Below, piece by piece: positions 10,601 to 20,670 of a stretch of DNA of 38,523 bases; the stretch's first letter is position 1; every line of letters begins with the position of its first letter. Origin of the DNA: Planoprotostelium fungivorum (taxonomy: Eukaryota; Evosea; Variosea; Cavosteliida; Cavosteliaceae); assembly GCA_003024175.1 (NCBI GenBank), contig MDYQ01000249.1, positions 1 through 38,523 of the forward strand, read 5' to 3'. The notes beneath the pieces are model-generated. The model was not told the origin of the DNA and searched no databases. It saw only the letters and a program-made list of their open reading frames with translations. The translations under genes were made by a program, and so were the position numbers.

Positions 10601-13580
10601 TCGTTCTCGCAGTGTTGGATGAGGTGGAGTAGGTTGGTGCTGGTTGTGTAGTAGAAGGGGATCTCTTCTGGCTCGATGTCGATCTTTTCGGTGTCGAGCT
10701 GGTTGCGAGCGAGTTCGCTGAGGCGGTAATTCTTCTCGCGGACGAGATCCTGGGTGGAGTCAGATGTCATGACGGTGATGAGAGGAGGTCATCGTCATGA
10801 GCGTCATGACGAGAGGTCATCTTCACGAGAGACGACGGTGATGAGAAGGGTGGTCACCTTGGATACGAGATATGTATCACAGATGAGTCTTCCCGCCATA
10901 ACCAACTTCTCTTGGAAGGTAGAATCGGACATGCCTCCGGGGCCAGACTGTAGCTTTGGCATGTTTGATCTTCTCAATCTTCCCAGTCTCGACCAGTGAG
11001 GGTTGTGAGTGGCGTCCATTCGGTGAAGCAGAACGTCCAAATCGAAGCCCAAAAAATTGTGCCCGATGATCAAGTCTGGATCGTACAGCCCCAGTCTCTC
11101 TGTCATGATGTCATGACAGGAACATATGATGTCATGATAGAAGGAGTGAGAGGGATGATGTCATGATGGATAGGGTATGATGTCGTATGAGATCACCTGT
11201 GAATTCAGACAGGAGCATTCTCTCGCTGTTCAAGATGTGAATGTGTTTCTGCTTCTCCACTGTCTTCTTCATGTCCCTGGGAAACACTACCCCGTCCACC
11301 TTTTCCCGTCAATTTCCTCTGAAATTTCTCATAAATTTCGCTCACGTCGGATCGCAAGAAGGTGATCAGAGTCATCTGTCCCTGGGCCATGACGGTGGTA
11401 CCCTCCACTGACACTGCCCGAGTCAATCTACAACCTGCCACCTCCCTCACCATCATTGTGTACCAGGGCAGACAGCATGACGATCTCGTTCGTGTTGGTC
11501 TTTGGGTTCAAGATCGTCTTCATAGACACAGACATGGCATTCAACTTGGGTGGAGTCGATTGGTCATCATCTACAACGACACGGTTGAAATCATCCAAGC
11601 TGATCTGAGAAGAAATCAGTATGACATCACAAGCCAGATGATATCTCGTGTGGAGGGGGAGAAATCTACCTGAATTTTCGTCCACGCTTTCAGTGTGGGT
11701 AGTGGCTTGAAGTCTTCGATGGTCAACCAACACGGTCCCATGATGTTACGCTCCAAGAGGAATCTGATGATGATCAGCATCAAGTGTCCTCTTAGACATG
11801 TCTCTGCACCTCTCGAGGGAGGAAGTGTGTGTGCCGAATATCTTTGTGAAGGTGGTGCCGGACAGATCGGAAGGCAGAGGGGCTTCCTTAGCCGAACACA
11901 CGACTTCCAGGAAAGGTAACGGCTCTCCCTGTGAAATTTCAGTGAGAACTCGCGGACGTGTCGTGGACGTCATGCATCACGTGCTCATGAAAATCGTCTT
12001 CAAATGATTCGTGTTTTTCACCTGGTTGACGTCCAATTGATCGAAGCAGTACGACTTTCTGACCATTCGAGTCTGAAATTCTTTGATCTTGTGCTCTCTC
12101 CTGATCTTCTCCATCTCATCTTCCACCTTGACGAGTTGAATTTTCATCCACTTTTCATCCACCTTTCACCTTTGACAGGTCCTCCGATTCGGTGTCCCTG
12201 GGAGCGACGTACATTACGCGGTCGATGTTGTTCACCTGCACGGTGATGCTGACCCAATTCTTCGTGCTGGGCAGCTGCACCTTACCGAACAGATACACTG
12301 TACCGGGTGATATCACCTTCACGACCTCAGTCTCAGTACAAACAAAGTCTTCACCTTGTCCTCGAATGCATCGAGCCAGTACATCCTGATCTTCTTTGAT
12401 TTGAGAAGCTGCTCGGAGGCTGCCGCCAGCTTCGGTGCCACTTCTTCCTCCAACAGCGGTCCGTTGGTCATCTGCCTCCAGGCTTCCATTTTCCCGCCAG
12501 AGACAGCAGCTTCGTTCAGCTTCAGCTCCTGAGAGAGAATGAGTGAGGTTGAGAGGACGAGAGGGCTCACGTTTGCATTGCTGCTTGGCTTGGGTTTCGG
12601 CTGAGAGAATGTCTTCTTCTCCTTCTCGCTGATGGCATCCAATGCATCGAGCATGTCGTCGTCGATGGAGCCCAGACTGTCGTTCATCTTCTTCTCTTCA
12701 TCATCATCATCGTGGGCCGATGTGTCCATGGGATCAGACACCTCATCTTCTGTCGGTGTACTTGTCTTTGGGTTGGGAGATGTGAGTGACCTGTGAGAGT
12801 GAGGAGAGTCAGGAATAGAGTACAGACTTTTTCACGGCGAAGCTCTTTGTGGAGGAGGGGGCGGGCATGATGGGCTGAGTCTCTTCTTTCCTCTTACGCT
12901 TGGGTATGGCCTTCTATCAAGGGGTGTGAGAAACGAAAGTTGAGAGCGACACACCTTCTTTGATGATACAATGTCGTCGATGTTCAGATCGTCTTCGTTT
13001 GTGTCGATGGAAGGGACGACGGTGGTGTCCAGTGACTTGTCGGTCTGAACGTAGAGGCGCTCGGACAGACTCTTCTTGTTCTGTTGACGGAACATGGATG
13101 TGATGGTGCTCGATTGGGATGGCACCTCGACGTTCTTCTTGGCTGATCCATTCAAAGCGCCTCGCTTCTTCGGCGCCTGTGATGAGAGTCAATCATTTGA
13201 AGGTGTGGGGATGTATGGACCTTGTTCTTCTTGTTTGGGCGTGCTTCTTCTTCTTGTTCTTCGCCATCGCTGTCCAATTCTCCTGCATCGTGAGCAGCCG
13301 CCTCTGCCTGCCATTGTTCGTCGATGGGATTATCATCTGTTTTAGACGTGAGATCATCATCGATTTAACACTCACGTTCGTCTACGATGAATCCGGTATC
13401 ATCCTCTGAAAGACCGGCTTCCCCCTCCGAATCACTCTCAACCTTCACATGTTAAGAAGTCGTCCAGATATCATTCCCCCTCACCTTGAACTCTCTCTTC
13501 TTTCCACTTCTGAGTGCCTCTAGATCTCTCTTGATGCTCTCATTTTTAGAAGCTTTGGTTCCCCTCTGACGAGAAGACAT
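7646..13580 (-). CDS. POLA1: DNA polymerase alpha catalytic subunit
   Basis: This is the catalytic subunit of the polymerase alpha-primase complex, which extends RNA primers at nuclear replication origins and on the lagging strand. About 27 exons encode roughly 1,430 residues, close to the family norm. The acidic N-terminus starts [15 protein letters not shown]. Further on come ED-rich stretches, [20 protein letters not shown], the inactivated exonuclease-like region ([20 protein letters not shown]), motif [21 protein letters not shown], motif [13 protein letters not shown], motif C YGDTDS, and two C-terminal zinc modules (VCKCG..CSKERC and [17 protein letters not shown]). Most introns are 38-46 nt; a few are expanded by minisatellites. 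The frame ends VKCNG at a TAA at 7646. An apparent in-frame TAG near 7822 is removed by the 39-nt intron 7820-7858. Identification is firm; exact exon ends are my model. Confidence 0.95.
7820..7858 (-). repeat. 39-nt polymerase alpha intron whose 3' splice site lies in the shared core
   Basis: In gene sense this intron ends GACGCGTTGTAG, followed by exon sequence ATGAGC, so the core straddles the acceptor. Both sides are phase 0, and the junction KPE/MSEDMM fits the family alignment. Only the core, not the rest, matches other copies. Confidence 0.5.
8287..8324 (-). repeat. 38-nt intron with a divergent form of the core
   Basis: In gene sense the intron starts GTAGGTTGTAGACGGACG and ends TTTTTTCAG. 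GGTTGTAGA resembles the core but lacks the rest of it. It is included as a weak member. Confidence 0.3.
8557..8712. repeat. 18-bp minisatellite inside a polymerase alpha intron
   Basis: There are seven full copies and one partial copy of ATGATGATCGTGATGCTG in tandem, grading into ATG triplets. The array lies in the intron between the exons encoding ARSPEE and MTKNNL, which it expands to more than 250 nt. The unit is a multiple of three and stays open on the plus strand as a Met/Ile/Val/Leu repeat, which is not a gene. Confidence 0.9.
8899..8937 (-). repeat. Introner-like intron, copy A (39 nt)
   Basis: In gene sense it starts GTGAGTGGCTCGTTGTAGAT and continues GGAGGTTGATGGGGGATAG. It is near-identical over its whole length to the intron at 9365-9403. 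Splicing joins RRMREA to GKRVMAGDH in frame, matching the family. Confidence 0.85.
9144..9262. repeat. GATGTGATGTG-type repeat tract in a polymerase alpha intron
   Basis: This is an irregular array of GATGTGATGTG and GTGGATGTGATGAT units within the intron between the exons encoding WCPLSSQMG and [10 protein letters not shown]. It is a purine-rich, strand-asymmetric tract. Confidence 0.75.
9365..9403 (-). repeat. Introner-like intron, copy B (39 nt)
   Basis: In gene sense it starts GTGGGGTGGCTCGTTGTAGA and continues TGGAGATTGAGGGGGACAG. With one-base gaps it differs from copy A (8899-8937) at only a few positions. It joins KYAALK to [10 protein letters not shown] in frame. Two near-identical introns in one gene imply recent common origin. 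Confidence 0.85.
9625..9790. repeat. GATGTGATG minisatellite tract in a polymerase alpha intron
   Basis: A long irregular array of GATGTGATGTC, GATGTTGATG and GATGTGGATG units fills the intron between LCENQLNLD and VIYGDTDS. It is similar in sequence to the tract at 9144-9262 and related to tracts in the F-box gene. Confidence 0.8.
10218..10257 (-). repeat. 40-nt intron with the GTTGTAGATTGA core
   Basis: In gene sense it starts GTGGGTGTCCATCTGCAACG, then TTGTAGATTGAATATAAAAG. It separates motif A (EYNICFTT) from [10 protein letters not shown]. The first part contains CATCTGCAACG, a near inverted copy of the core, so the intron could form a short hairpin. Confidence 0.5.
11408..11450 (-). 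repeat. 43-nt intron with the GTTGTAGATTGA core
   Basis: In gene sense it starts GTGAGGGAGGTGGCAGGTTG, then TAGATTGACTCGGGCAGTGTCAG. Its second half resembles the peptidase-gene intron at 26860-26904 (TTGTAGATTGACGGGAGCAG). Confidence 0.55.
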
Positions 13581-14649
13581 TTCGTAGGATGTCTACTCTG
13601 TGTCTATGTTCCCCTGTTGTGAGGATGATGCTCGATGGCCCGTTTGAAAAATACCCGGTCTCCTTTTTGGCGGGAAACAATGCGCGAAGTAAAAAGGATT
13701 TATTCTCCCTTATCGAGTTGCAACTGCAAATCTGAGACACGAGCATAGGCTTGACAGGATTAAGAGGAGACATCTTGTTTGTCTTTCGTAGTTTATATAC
13801 ACGAAGATGCTCATGAGTTGCCCTACAATGTCTCAGCACGAGACTTTCTCGTACGCTGAGGCGATGTCTATCTTCACCAATGTATTCAGGACCTTTCTGT
13901 GAGTCATTTGGCTGTTATGTTATCATACGTCTCGGTGAAGCGTCCTGCCGCATATTAATAGAGCTCTCGTATCGGCCAATAGACAGCCACATCGGCGTCG
14001 GACCTACCGACAGTCCTCGAGCTGACCGTTTTGGGTGGACAGGACAATCTTAATTGCCTTCCACCTTGGAAGGCTGAGAAGGATTAAGAGAGAAGTCTTC
14101 AGCTTCCAATTCACAATATTCAGAGACGGTTGTTAGGTTCCATCGACTACAGGTCTCTCTCACTCCTCTATTTACATGGTGACAAGAACGTGTGTTTATG
14201 TGCCCGATCAACTTCACCACTGTGGAGCTGCACACGATGATGTCAACAGTACTCCTCGTACCAGTTGATCAACTATTCGACCCAGTTATTACGCCTTAGC
14301 CTGTCAACATTCTCCTATTCGAAAGAAAACCGATTAATATGTTTGTTTACATTCCCAACGGTATAGGCGTTGGAGCTTTTCGCTTTAATTTAGATCATAG
14401 GTCGAGCGAAAACACAGGATTGTTGCGGTCTATTAATGGGAAGCCTCCAATCGGATCTGATCGACGTCAGATTTTGACACTCCAACAGATTGCGTTACGA
14501 TGCTCCCTTCAGTCCCTAACGGTAATGAAGCGACTGAGTTGACACGCATCACACAGCGTCACGCATGCGGTAGGGGGCGGTCTGCGGTACGATTTCGGCT
14601 GCCGGGTTTTCATTCGTCTGGCCGACACCAACCCTTCAACAAGCTTACG
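13581..14649. other. Divergent intergenic region between polymerase alpha and the next plus-strand gene
   Basis: This 1.07-kb interval lies between two divergent genes. A short plus-strand frame from an ATG at about 13827 (MSQHETFSYAEAMSIFTNVF) meets a plausible GTGAGT donor but leads only to an Arg-rich, quickly terminated second exon, so I do not call it. Open frames elsewhere lack convincing splice context. A GC-rich patch near 14555-14600 may be promoter. Confidence 0.4.
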
Positions 14650-15319
14650 ATGCATCTCGAAGATTCTACACTCGTCTGTGGACCTCCCATGAGGCTCGTG
14701 ATGCAATGGATCGATGAGATGTGGGCGGAAGAGTCTGCCTCTGTGGGCTTCGATAGGAGAGAGATCACTTCTGTTCGTGTGGAGGAAGAGGAAGAACCTG
14801 CCTTCGATATGTCGCAAGACTTTCAGCTGCTGGAACCTCTCAGGACGAGACAGAGAAAATCGTACGATGGAGAGAGCAGGTTCTTATCTCCCAGACCCGT
14901 AGTAGTCATCAACTCGGTAAGTCCATCCTCCATCTGCCCTACAAGTCTCTGACTCTCTTCAGAATTCACCTCTGATCAACTGCATCAAACGTTGCACCGT
15001 CAGCGTCAGACTCTTAGACGAGGACGGCTCACCTCTAGAACTCCTCGAACAATCTCACCTCTTCGGTCCCAATGGAAAAGACGCCCTCTTATCCCTTCCA
15101 CATCGTCGAACACCGCCCATCTCTGTCAAGTTATCGGGGAAGATCGGTCTCAGAGCACTTCGTTTGGGCTTCACGATCGACTACGAGACGGAAGAGGGAG
15201 ACATCGGTCAATCTCATCTCACATCGAACGTCTTCCATCTGGCGAGAGAGAGATGCCCGGGGAAGAAGAAGACGCTGTCCCATGTGAATATGCTGCACCG
15301 AAATGTAAAATGTGAATAG
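14650..15319 (+). CDS. Hypothetical protein, 207 residues
   Basis: Two exons (14650-14916 and 14963-15319) are joined by a 46-nt intron with a GTAAGT donor. The protein starts MHLEDSTLVCGPPMRLVMQW and has an acidic patch (EEEEEP) near residue 50. The second exon has a domain-like region with SPLINCIKRCTVSVRLLDED, PPISVKLSGKIGLRALRLGF and TIDYETEEGD, a beta-rich pattern. It ends RNVKCE. There is no signal peptide or transmembrane span. The frame stays open upstream of the chosen ATG, so the start could be earlier. I do not recognise the family; a beta-sandwich fold is inference only. Confidence 0.6.
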
Positions 15320-15496
15320 ACCTGATATCGAGAGAGAAGAGCTGTCTCGTCTTGTCTTTGTCGTTTGGTAGTTCGCATTGATCATAAATGGAGGAAAATG
15401 AAAATGACGTGTGTAGATGGATAGTTCTCGGAATGTTCTCCTCCTTCCAATGTGTGATCTTATCCTCTCTCACTCATACAAAGCCCGCTGATCTCG

Positions 15497-16029
15497 ATGG
15501 AAGAATTGAAATCGGCCATTTCATTGACCGAGAGAGGAGGATTGCTGTTTCAGGTTTGCATATCACGGCATTCAATTCCTCCTGATCGAGATGCAGGAGA
15601 CCTATTACAACACATTTGATGAAAAGAGAGACGTTAGTTCATGCCAGCCTGCCAATCGTTGACTTACAGAGTTAGGATATCCACCGTCTATACCGAGAGC
15701 AGTCTGTCGCCGTCTGGAACGGGACACCCATTTCAGGAGTTCAATCAATAGCGGAAGCTTACATGATCCTCCCTCGATCAAAGCACAGAGTAGACTCCGT
15801 TGATTGCCATCCCATTTCACTTCCAGGTGATTCCTCTCGCTCCTTCTTCATAGAAACTGATGGCGTTGCAGGAGACACGAGTCAGAGGAAGATGTTACTG
15901 AATGTATCTGGAAGAGTCTCATATGCCGGAAAAGGAGAGAAGATCTTCCAACAAACCTTTGTCATCTCACAAGAGGAGTCTACCCAACATTTCTTCATCG
16001 CCAGTGATACATTTCGACTGGTCGGTTAA
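15497..16029 (+). CDS. NXT1: NTF2-related export protein (NXT1/p15-like)
   Basis: NXT1 is the small NTF2-fold partner of the mRNA export receptor NXF1 at the nuclear pore. Four exons (15497-15553, 15597-15632, 15676-15826, 15872-16029) encode 133 residues, against about 140 in animals. Matching blocks are LLFQETYYNTFDEKRD (helix of the NTF2 fold), LYREQSVAVWNGTPISG, MILPRSKHRVDSVDCHPISL and FQQTFVISQEESTQHFFIAS, followed by DTFRLVG. The VWNG and VDCHP motifs favour the NXT/p15 branch over NTF2 itself. The introns are 43-45 nt. The ATG at 15497 gives the expected N-terminal helix; an earlier ATG at 15388 is out of frame with it. Identification is good; NTF2 proper is the alternative. Confidence 0.85.
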
Positions 16030-16303
16030 CTGCAATATATTTAAGTGTGGAAGGTTCTTTGTATCTACGTCTTCTTCGAGACGTGGGATCTGTGTATGTG
16101 ATGTTTGATGCATCATTCCTTGTGATGATCGATCGATGCAAATGACTCAATCTTTTATTTCATACCTTAAATCCCAGCGCATACGATCGAAGCTGAGAGA
16201 AAGAAGATAACAATTCGACGACTCTTGATGCTTTTATAGAATTTTCCTCTCTCAACACGTCTCCGTCCTCAATGCTCGTTGTCCATCAGCTTATGCACAA
16301 TTC

Positions 16304-18381
16304 TCAAGTCTGATATTCAACCATGTCTCTGTACTTTCTCTTCTGTCCCAAATAGGTACCCTCTTCCGTCGTCTCTTGTTCGATGAAAGGACCTCCATAG
16401 TGATAGAACTCCACCGCGTCCCACATGATCTTGAGTGATCTGTCCTCTCATCACATCTCATCGTTCCCCTTTCATCTCTCTCACCTCTTATCAAACAGAG
16501 GATTCTCATAGATCTGTGATAGATCTGAGTTCTCCATCAGAGTCTGGAACACGAGGATCTGCTCGTTCGTCCAACTGTCATCATGATGAGAGGAGAATGA
16601 TGCGATTCGTGTTTGATTTCGATTTTCTTGATTTGATGTGTTCCTCTTGATTTGATTTTTGATTGTTTTGAAATGTTGATATATCGATGATATAAACAAA
16701 TCGTTTCAACTCACTATTTACAGATCTGAGATCGCGTGACGATCAAATCGGAGTTATAGCCTGCATCACATCAACCATCTCATCACATCAACCATCTCAT
16801 CACATCAACCATCTCATCACATCAACCATCTCATCACATCGATGACACATCAAATCACGATATCTCACCCTTGACGAGAGCTTTCAGTGATTCCCAGGAA
16901 TATTGTGGCAATAGATTTGTAATGGCAACGAAATCTCCACCACATTTCCCGATGGCTTCTTCGAAGGTTCTGACGGGTACCTGCATCCATCATCAGCCAT
17001 CATGATGTGATCGATGTGATTTGATGTGATCTGATCGATGTGACCTGATCGATGTGATCTGATCGATGTGACCTGATCGATGTGATCTGATCGATGTGAC
17101 CTGATCGATAAGATCTTCTTATGTATACGAACGAGATGTCATCAACGAGATGTGATGTCATCCATACACGATCTGATGTGATCTCACCTCTTTAAATGAA
17201 CTGTAACAGTTCTGAGCCGATATCGGCTTCGCGGCGGAAAAGTGAGCAAAGTTGATGATGTCGTTGATGGAGACCGAATCGTGGGTGAGAGAGTGCAGTA
17301 AGATGAGAAGGAACATGTCGAAACTGAGATCGGGGAAGAGATAATCTCTCATGGCCTCCAGCATGATGGTCTGTCCGATGACCTCTCGATTGTTGGAGAT
17401 GGAAAACTGTAAGGCGCAGACCTGTCATCATCGATGTGAGCACGAACGAGAGATGATGTCGAGATGATGATGATGATGATCGAGGCGATGACGGGACGAT
17501 CGATGAGACGAGTGATGTGAAAATGCGATGCATGTGATGAACGGGTGATGATGCGATCGTGGATGATACGAACCTCATCGCGGTTGGCAAAGTGGATGAA
17601 CATCTTCCACGTCTTTCCTTTCGGTCTCCATCCTTCTCTGTGTGTCGATCCTTGTCGCTGTCCAAATGTGGGTCCTGGGAAGTCTGACATCTTGTGTCCG
17701 ATGAATGAGATGGAGGCGAAGAATTGGTGATCGGCAGTGAAGAGCGCAACTTTCGATATCTCTTTGATGTAATTGTCATAATACGATAGGACCTGCTCAG
17801 CAGTGAGTCGCGTGGCATGATGGAAATGCAATCACCATGAATCTGCATTTGATGTCTTCGAATCGATAAGAGAGTAGATACAAGTCTTCGTGGCTAACGA
17901 ATTGGTTGATGGGTGGGAATGGATCGGCCAACCATTCGATGAATCTGATGACTATCATCACACGTGAGGAGAAAGACGATGTCTACCTTTGAGAATGGAT
18001 TACTCGTTGGCACTCTGCCAGATGTGAAGAATCAGGAATGTGAGAATGATTCTGAACGAGTCCCATGGCTCTACGTGCAAATTCTCTTCGATACAATCTC
18101 GTGTCCTTCAATTCTGAAGGCGTTAACTGCATCTCTGGTCAAAAAGGTGTCCATTTCGATTGTCAATTAACCCACATAGATGGGGTGCTGCCTGAGTAGA
18201 TCATACCACAGTGACTCGTCACAAGCTACGGTGCGCCAAGAGGAGCATGTGTTTCCGCAATAGATAAGAGCTTGCCAATCGAGATGCTGAAAGACACGTA
18301 TCACTGTTATTCATCAGAAGACATGAGAGAAGAGTATCAAGGGGTCTCACATAACTCGTCTGCCAGTGTCGACCACATCAT
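16304..18381 (-). CDS. F-box domain protein
   Basis: The N-terminus is a typical F-box (MMWSTLADELLIRVFQHLDW, then a CSSWRTVACDESLWYDLL segment), which binds SKP1 and would make this a substrate receptor of an SCF ubiquitin ligase. About nine exons give roughly 350 residues. After the F-box come PWDSFRIILTFLILHIWQ, EFIEWLADPFPPINQFV and VLSYYDNYIKEISKVALFTA, then KGKTWKMFIHFANRDE, an alpha-rich block (EAMRDYLFPDLSFDMFLLIL), YWTNEQILVFQTLMENSD, and a C-terminus ending YRDMVEYQT. No WD40, LRR or Kelch repeats are visible, so the substrate is unknown. Introns within the gene are expanded by 14- and 17-bp tandem repeats. Exon phases are consistent throughout; the second intron boundary is least certain. 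Confidence 0.75.
16764..16840. repeat. 17-bp tandem repeat in an F-box gene intron
   Basis: Four-plus copies of CATCACATCAACCATCT lie in tandem. The unit contains the same CATCACATC word that dominates the polymerase alpha intron tracts on the other strand. Confidence 0.85.
17008..17110. repeat. 14-bp tandem repeat in an F-box gene intron
   Basis: Alternating units of CTGATCGATGTGAT and CTGATCGATGTGAC, about six in all, lie between the exons encoding YSSFKE and VPVRTFEEA. They share the GATGTGAT word with the polymerase alpha tracts. Confidence 0.85.
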
Positions 18382-18649
18382 ACGAAGTCTCTTGTTTGTG
18401 CAAACTGGCGGAAACACAATAATGAACTAATAAATTGAATAAATGAGACACGAATGTCATTCATATTTCATTTATTCATCTATTTCACATGCTTGCGGTC
18501 AACGAACACCTTCACAGCTGAAGGACACAGACGGTAGAGGAGACGATAAAGAGTTTCTTTTATATACATACAATCAGTGTTGTACAAATAATTAGATGGT
18601 AGCTATATCTACATGGTGGCGGTGTTGTGTCTGGTAATAAATAAATAGT

Positions 18650-19566
18650 TCAAGCGGCGAGAGGCTCTGGAGAGCTCGTAGACAGTGATCTTCTCCTGCC
18701 TGCGTTCCTGCATTCCTCGATCTTGGTGAAAGAACGGCTTCTCCTCAGTCTTCTGTTCCTCTCTCTCTTCTCCTTCTTCGTTGTGCACTGTCTCTCGGTT
18801 GCATTGAACTGTGGGGGAGTCAATATTCGTGTCTGATTGTGTGGAAAATGATGCATCACCTCTTCGAGAACATCGCGAGTGCATTGGAATACGGCGGAGA
18901 TAGAGTTGAGTTCGGCTGCCATTCGGTAGAACTCAAAGTTTTCCAGTGATACATTGAGATTGTAATCGATCAAGTTGAGAAACTTTCTCTCCAAGCCGTT
19001 GAGCTCTTGCAGATCGATTCCAGCCACGTAAGAGTAGTATTTGTTGTTGTATGTTGTATCGTCCAATGTCTTCGAGGCGATGAGGACAGATGTGAATAAG
19101 AGGCGATGGACGTTGAGGGAGGTGATAGGGATATCACGTCCCATTGAGAGGCGGTCCAAAAACAGGAGAGCCAAAATGTATGTCTCCGGGCTACAAGGAG
19201 TGTAACGCACGATCCTGTCTAGATAATCGGAGAGGGCGATGGAGGGTGCCTCAGGTGCATCGAAGACTCTCTGTTGACTTTTGATGTTTTTCTGCAGGGG
19301 GTCAGATTTGCGATCGATATATAGATAGTTCCACAATAAATATGGACATCGAAGAATGAATCAAGAAGAGAAGATGGACTGACCTCCTCATTTGAGATCA
19401 ATCGAGTGAGTGCATTGGCTATCACGGGCGTGAGAATGACTTTGTACACTTCATCGTTCTGACTTCTGATGAAGTTGAGCTCGTTGCGGAGCTCGTCTGG
19501 TCTCAAGTGTGGAATATCACTGCGATCACGCAGGATGGAAAAGATGCTGGTGTTGTTGTCCTTCAT
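18650..19566 (-). CDS. Pho80-like (P/U-type) cyclin
   Basis: Two exons (19384-19566 and 18650-19291) encode 274 residues. The cyclin core includes DYLDRIVRYTPCSPETYILA, LLFLDRLSMGRDIPITSLNV, HRLLFTSVLIASKTLDDTTY and NNKYYSYVAGIDLQELNGLE, followed by RKFLNLIDYNLNV. The order SLNVHRLL..A.K..DD....N..YA.VGG....ELN.LE..FL is the signature of Pho80-type cyclins, which partner Pho85/CDK5-like kinases in nutrient signalling. The tail after residue 220 is rich in Arg, Ser and Glu. The ATG at 19566 begins MKDNNTSIFSILRDRSDIP. The stop codon is close to AATAAATAAAT on the plus strand. The CDK partner cannot be told from sequence. Confidence 0.9.
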
Positions 19567-20670
19567 CGATGTGTTTTGTGTGTGGTGTCTGTTTCTATAT
19601 GTAGTGTTGCTCTTGTATCTGTATCTGACTATCTCCTGCCCAAACTTGCGCTGTGTCCTTCCGGTGTAAGAATGGTTCACGTGTGCAGATAATTCGAGGG
19701 TTATTACTAGCACAGCTCCCCTCAAGATGAAAAAGGCGGGAAAGGTAGATCTCCGAGGCTGAACAGAGGATTCTGTCGCAAACCGCAAAAAAAGTGAGAA
19801 GGAAACGGAAAAATACCCGGACACACGTCAACATTTGTATTCTTCGACGCCCTGCCACACCCTTAAGAACCCTTTAGAACATCGGCAAGTGCAATTGCAG
19901 CCCATGCAAGAATAGAACGAGATATTAAGTCGACAAGAACGCAGAGGAAATTACAGATTCACATTTTACGAATATGAGATGGTGAAATCTGGATAGGAAC
20001 GTTAGGTCATAGCACAGCAGCTGCGTTGCCGAAGTCTCTATGGCTTCGTATAAAATAAGAGTAGCCTCTCTTTGCTGTGGAACGACCAGATTCCCTGAGA
20101 TGGAATACTTTCCTCCTCTTCCTGGGGCGGGAGTCGGAAATTTACAAGTCAACGATAGAAAACTCAGCCGAAGTCTGTGTGTGTTTATCTGTGGGACAGC
20201 TGTGGGCTGACGTGTGATGGACCAACTTGTGGGCTGTGGTAGGACCAAGGGAGTAAGTCTGCTGGTGCACCCCGTGTTGGGAGACAGACCGATGGAGACC
20301 TTCTCCGAGTGGCTGAGGAGAGAGTGGAGGGTTCTTCAGCCCACAAATATGATCCCTGATAGAATTCGGCGTGGTGGCTCTATAGAACTCGCGTGTTCAA
20401 ATGGNCGAAGATTGTGAAATTGAATGGACGCTGCAGAGATTTCATCTCCACTACGTATCGATAGAGAAGTCACACGTGATGTGGATCTAACTGTTCAGAA
20501 CGCCTCCATCCACCGTGACTACCATTAAGGCCTGTTCACGTGCAAAATCCACAGCATCACAGTGATCGAGTGTCAAACTCACACTGCTGTGAGCGCATAG
20601 TTTTGTCTGAAATCTGCGGCACTATATTTGGATCTGTTGTATCCGCCAGAGCATTCCAGGAGGCTTCGCG
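19567..20670. other. Divergent intergenic region with one ambiguous base
   Basis: About 1.1 kb lies between the cyclin and CFAP97-like genes, read in opposite directions. It contains the only N in the window (20405). I find no convincing exon, tRNA or repeat; it presumably holds both promoters and 5' UTRs. Confidence 0.4.

Noticed and set aside
13827-14035. Two-exon small gene starting MSQHETFSYAEAMSIFTN
   Set aside because: The donor is good but the second exon is short, Arg-rich and unconvincing; more likely leader sequence or chance.
17192-17848. 218-codon minus-strand open frame with Ser/Arg/His-rich content
   Set aside because: It reads through introns and an alternative frame of the F-box gene; the spliced frame gives coherent sequence instead.
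20300-20410. tRNA-like segment with an A-box-like TGGCTGAGGAG and a GTTCAAAT string
   Set aside because: The T-stem and acceptor stem do not pair, and the segment contains an ambiguous base. No other RNA gene was seen in the window.
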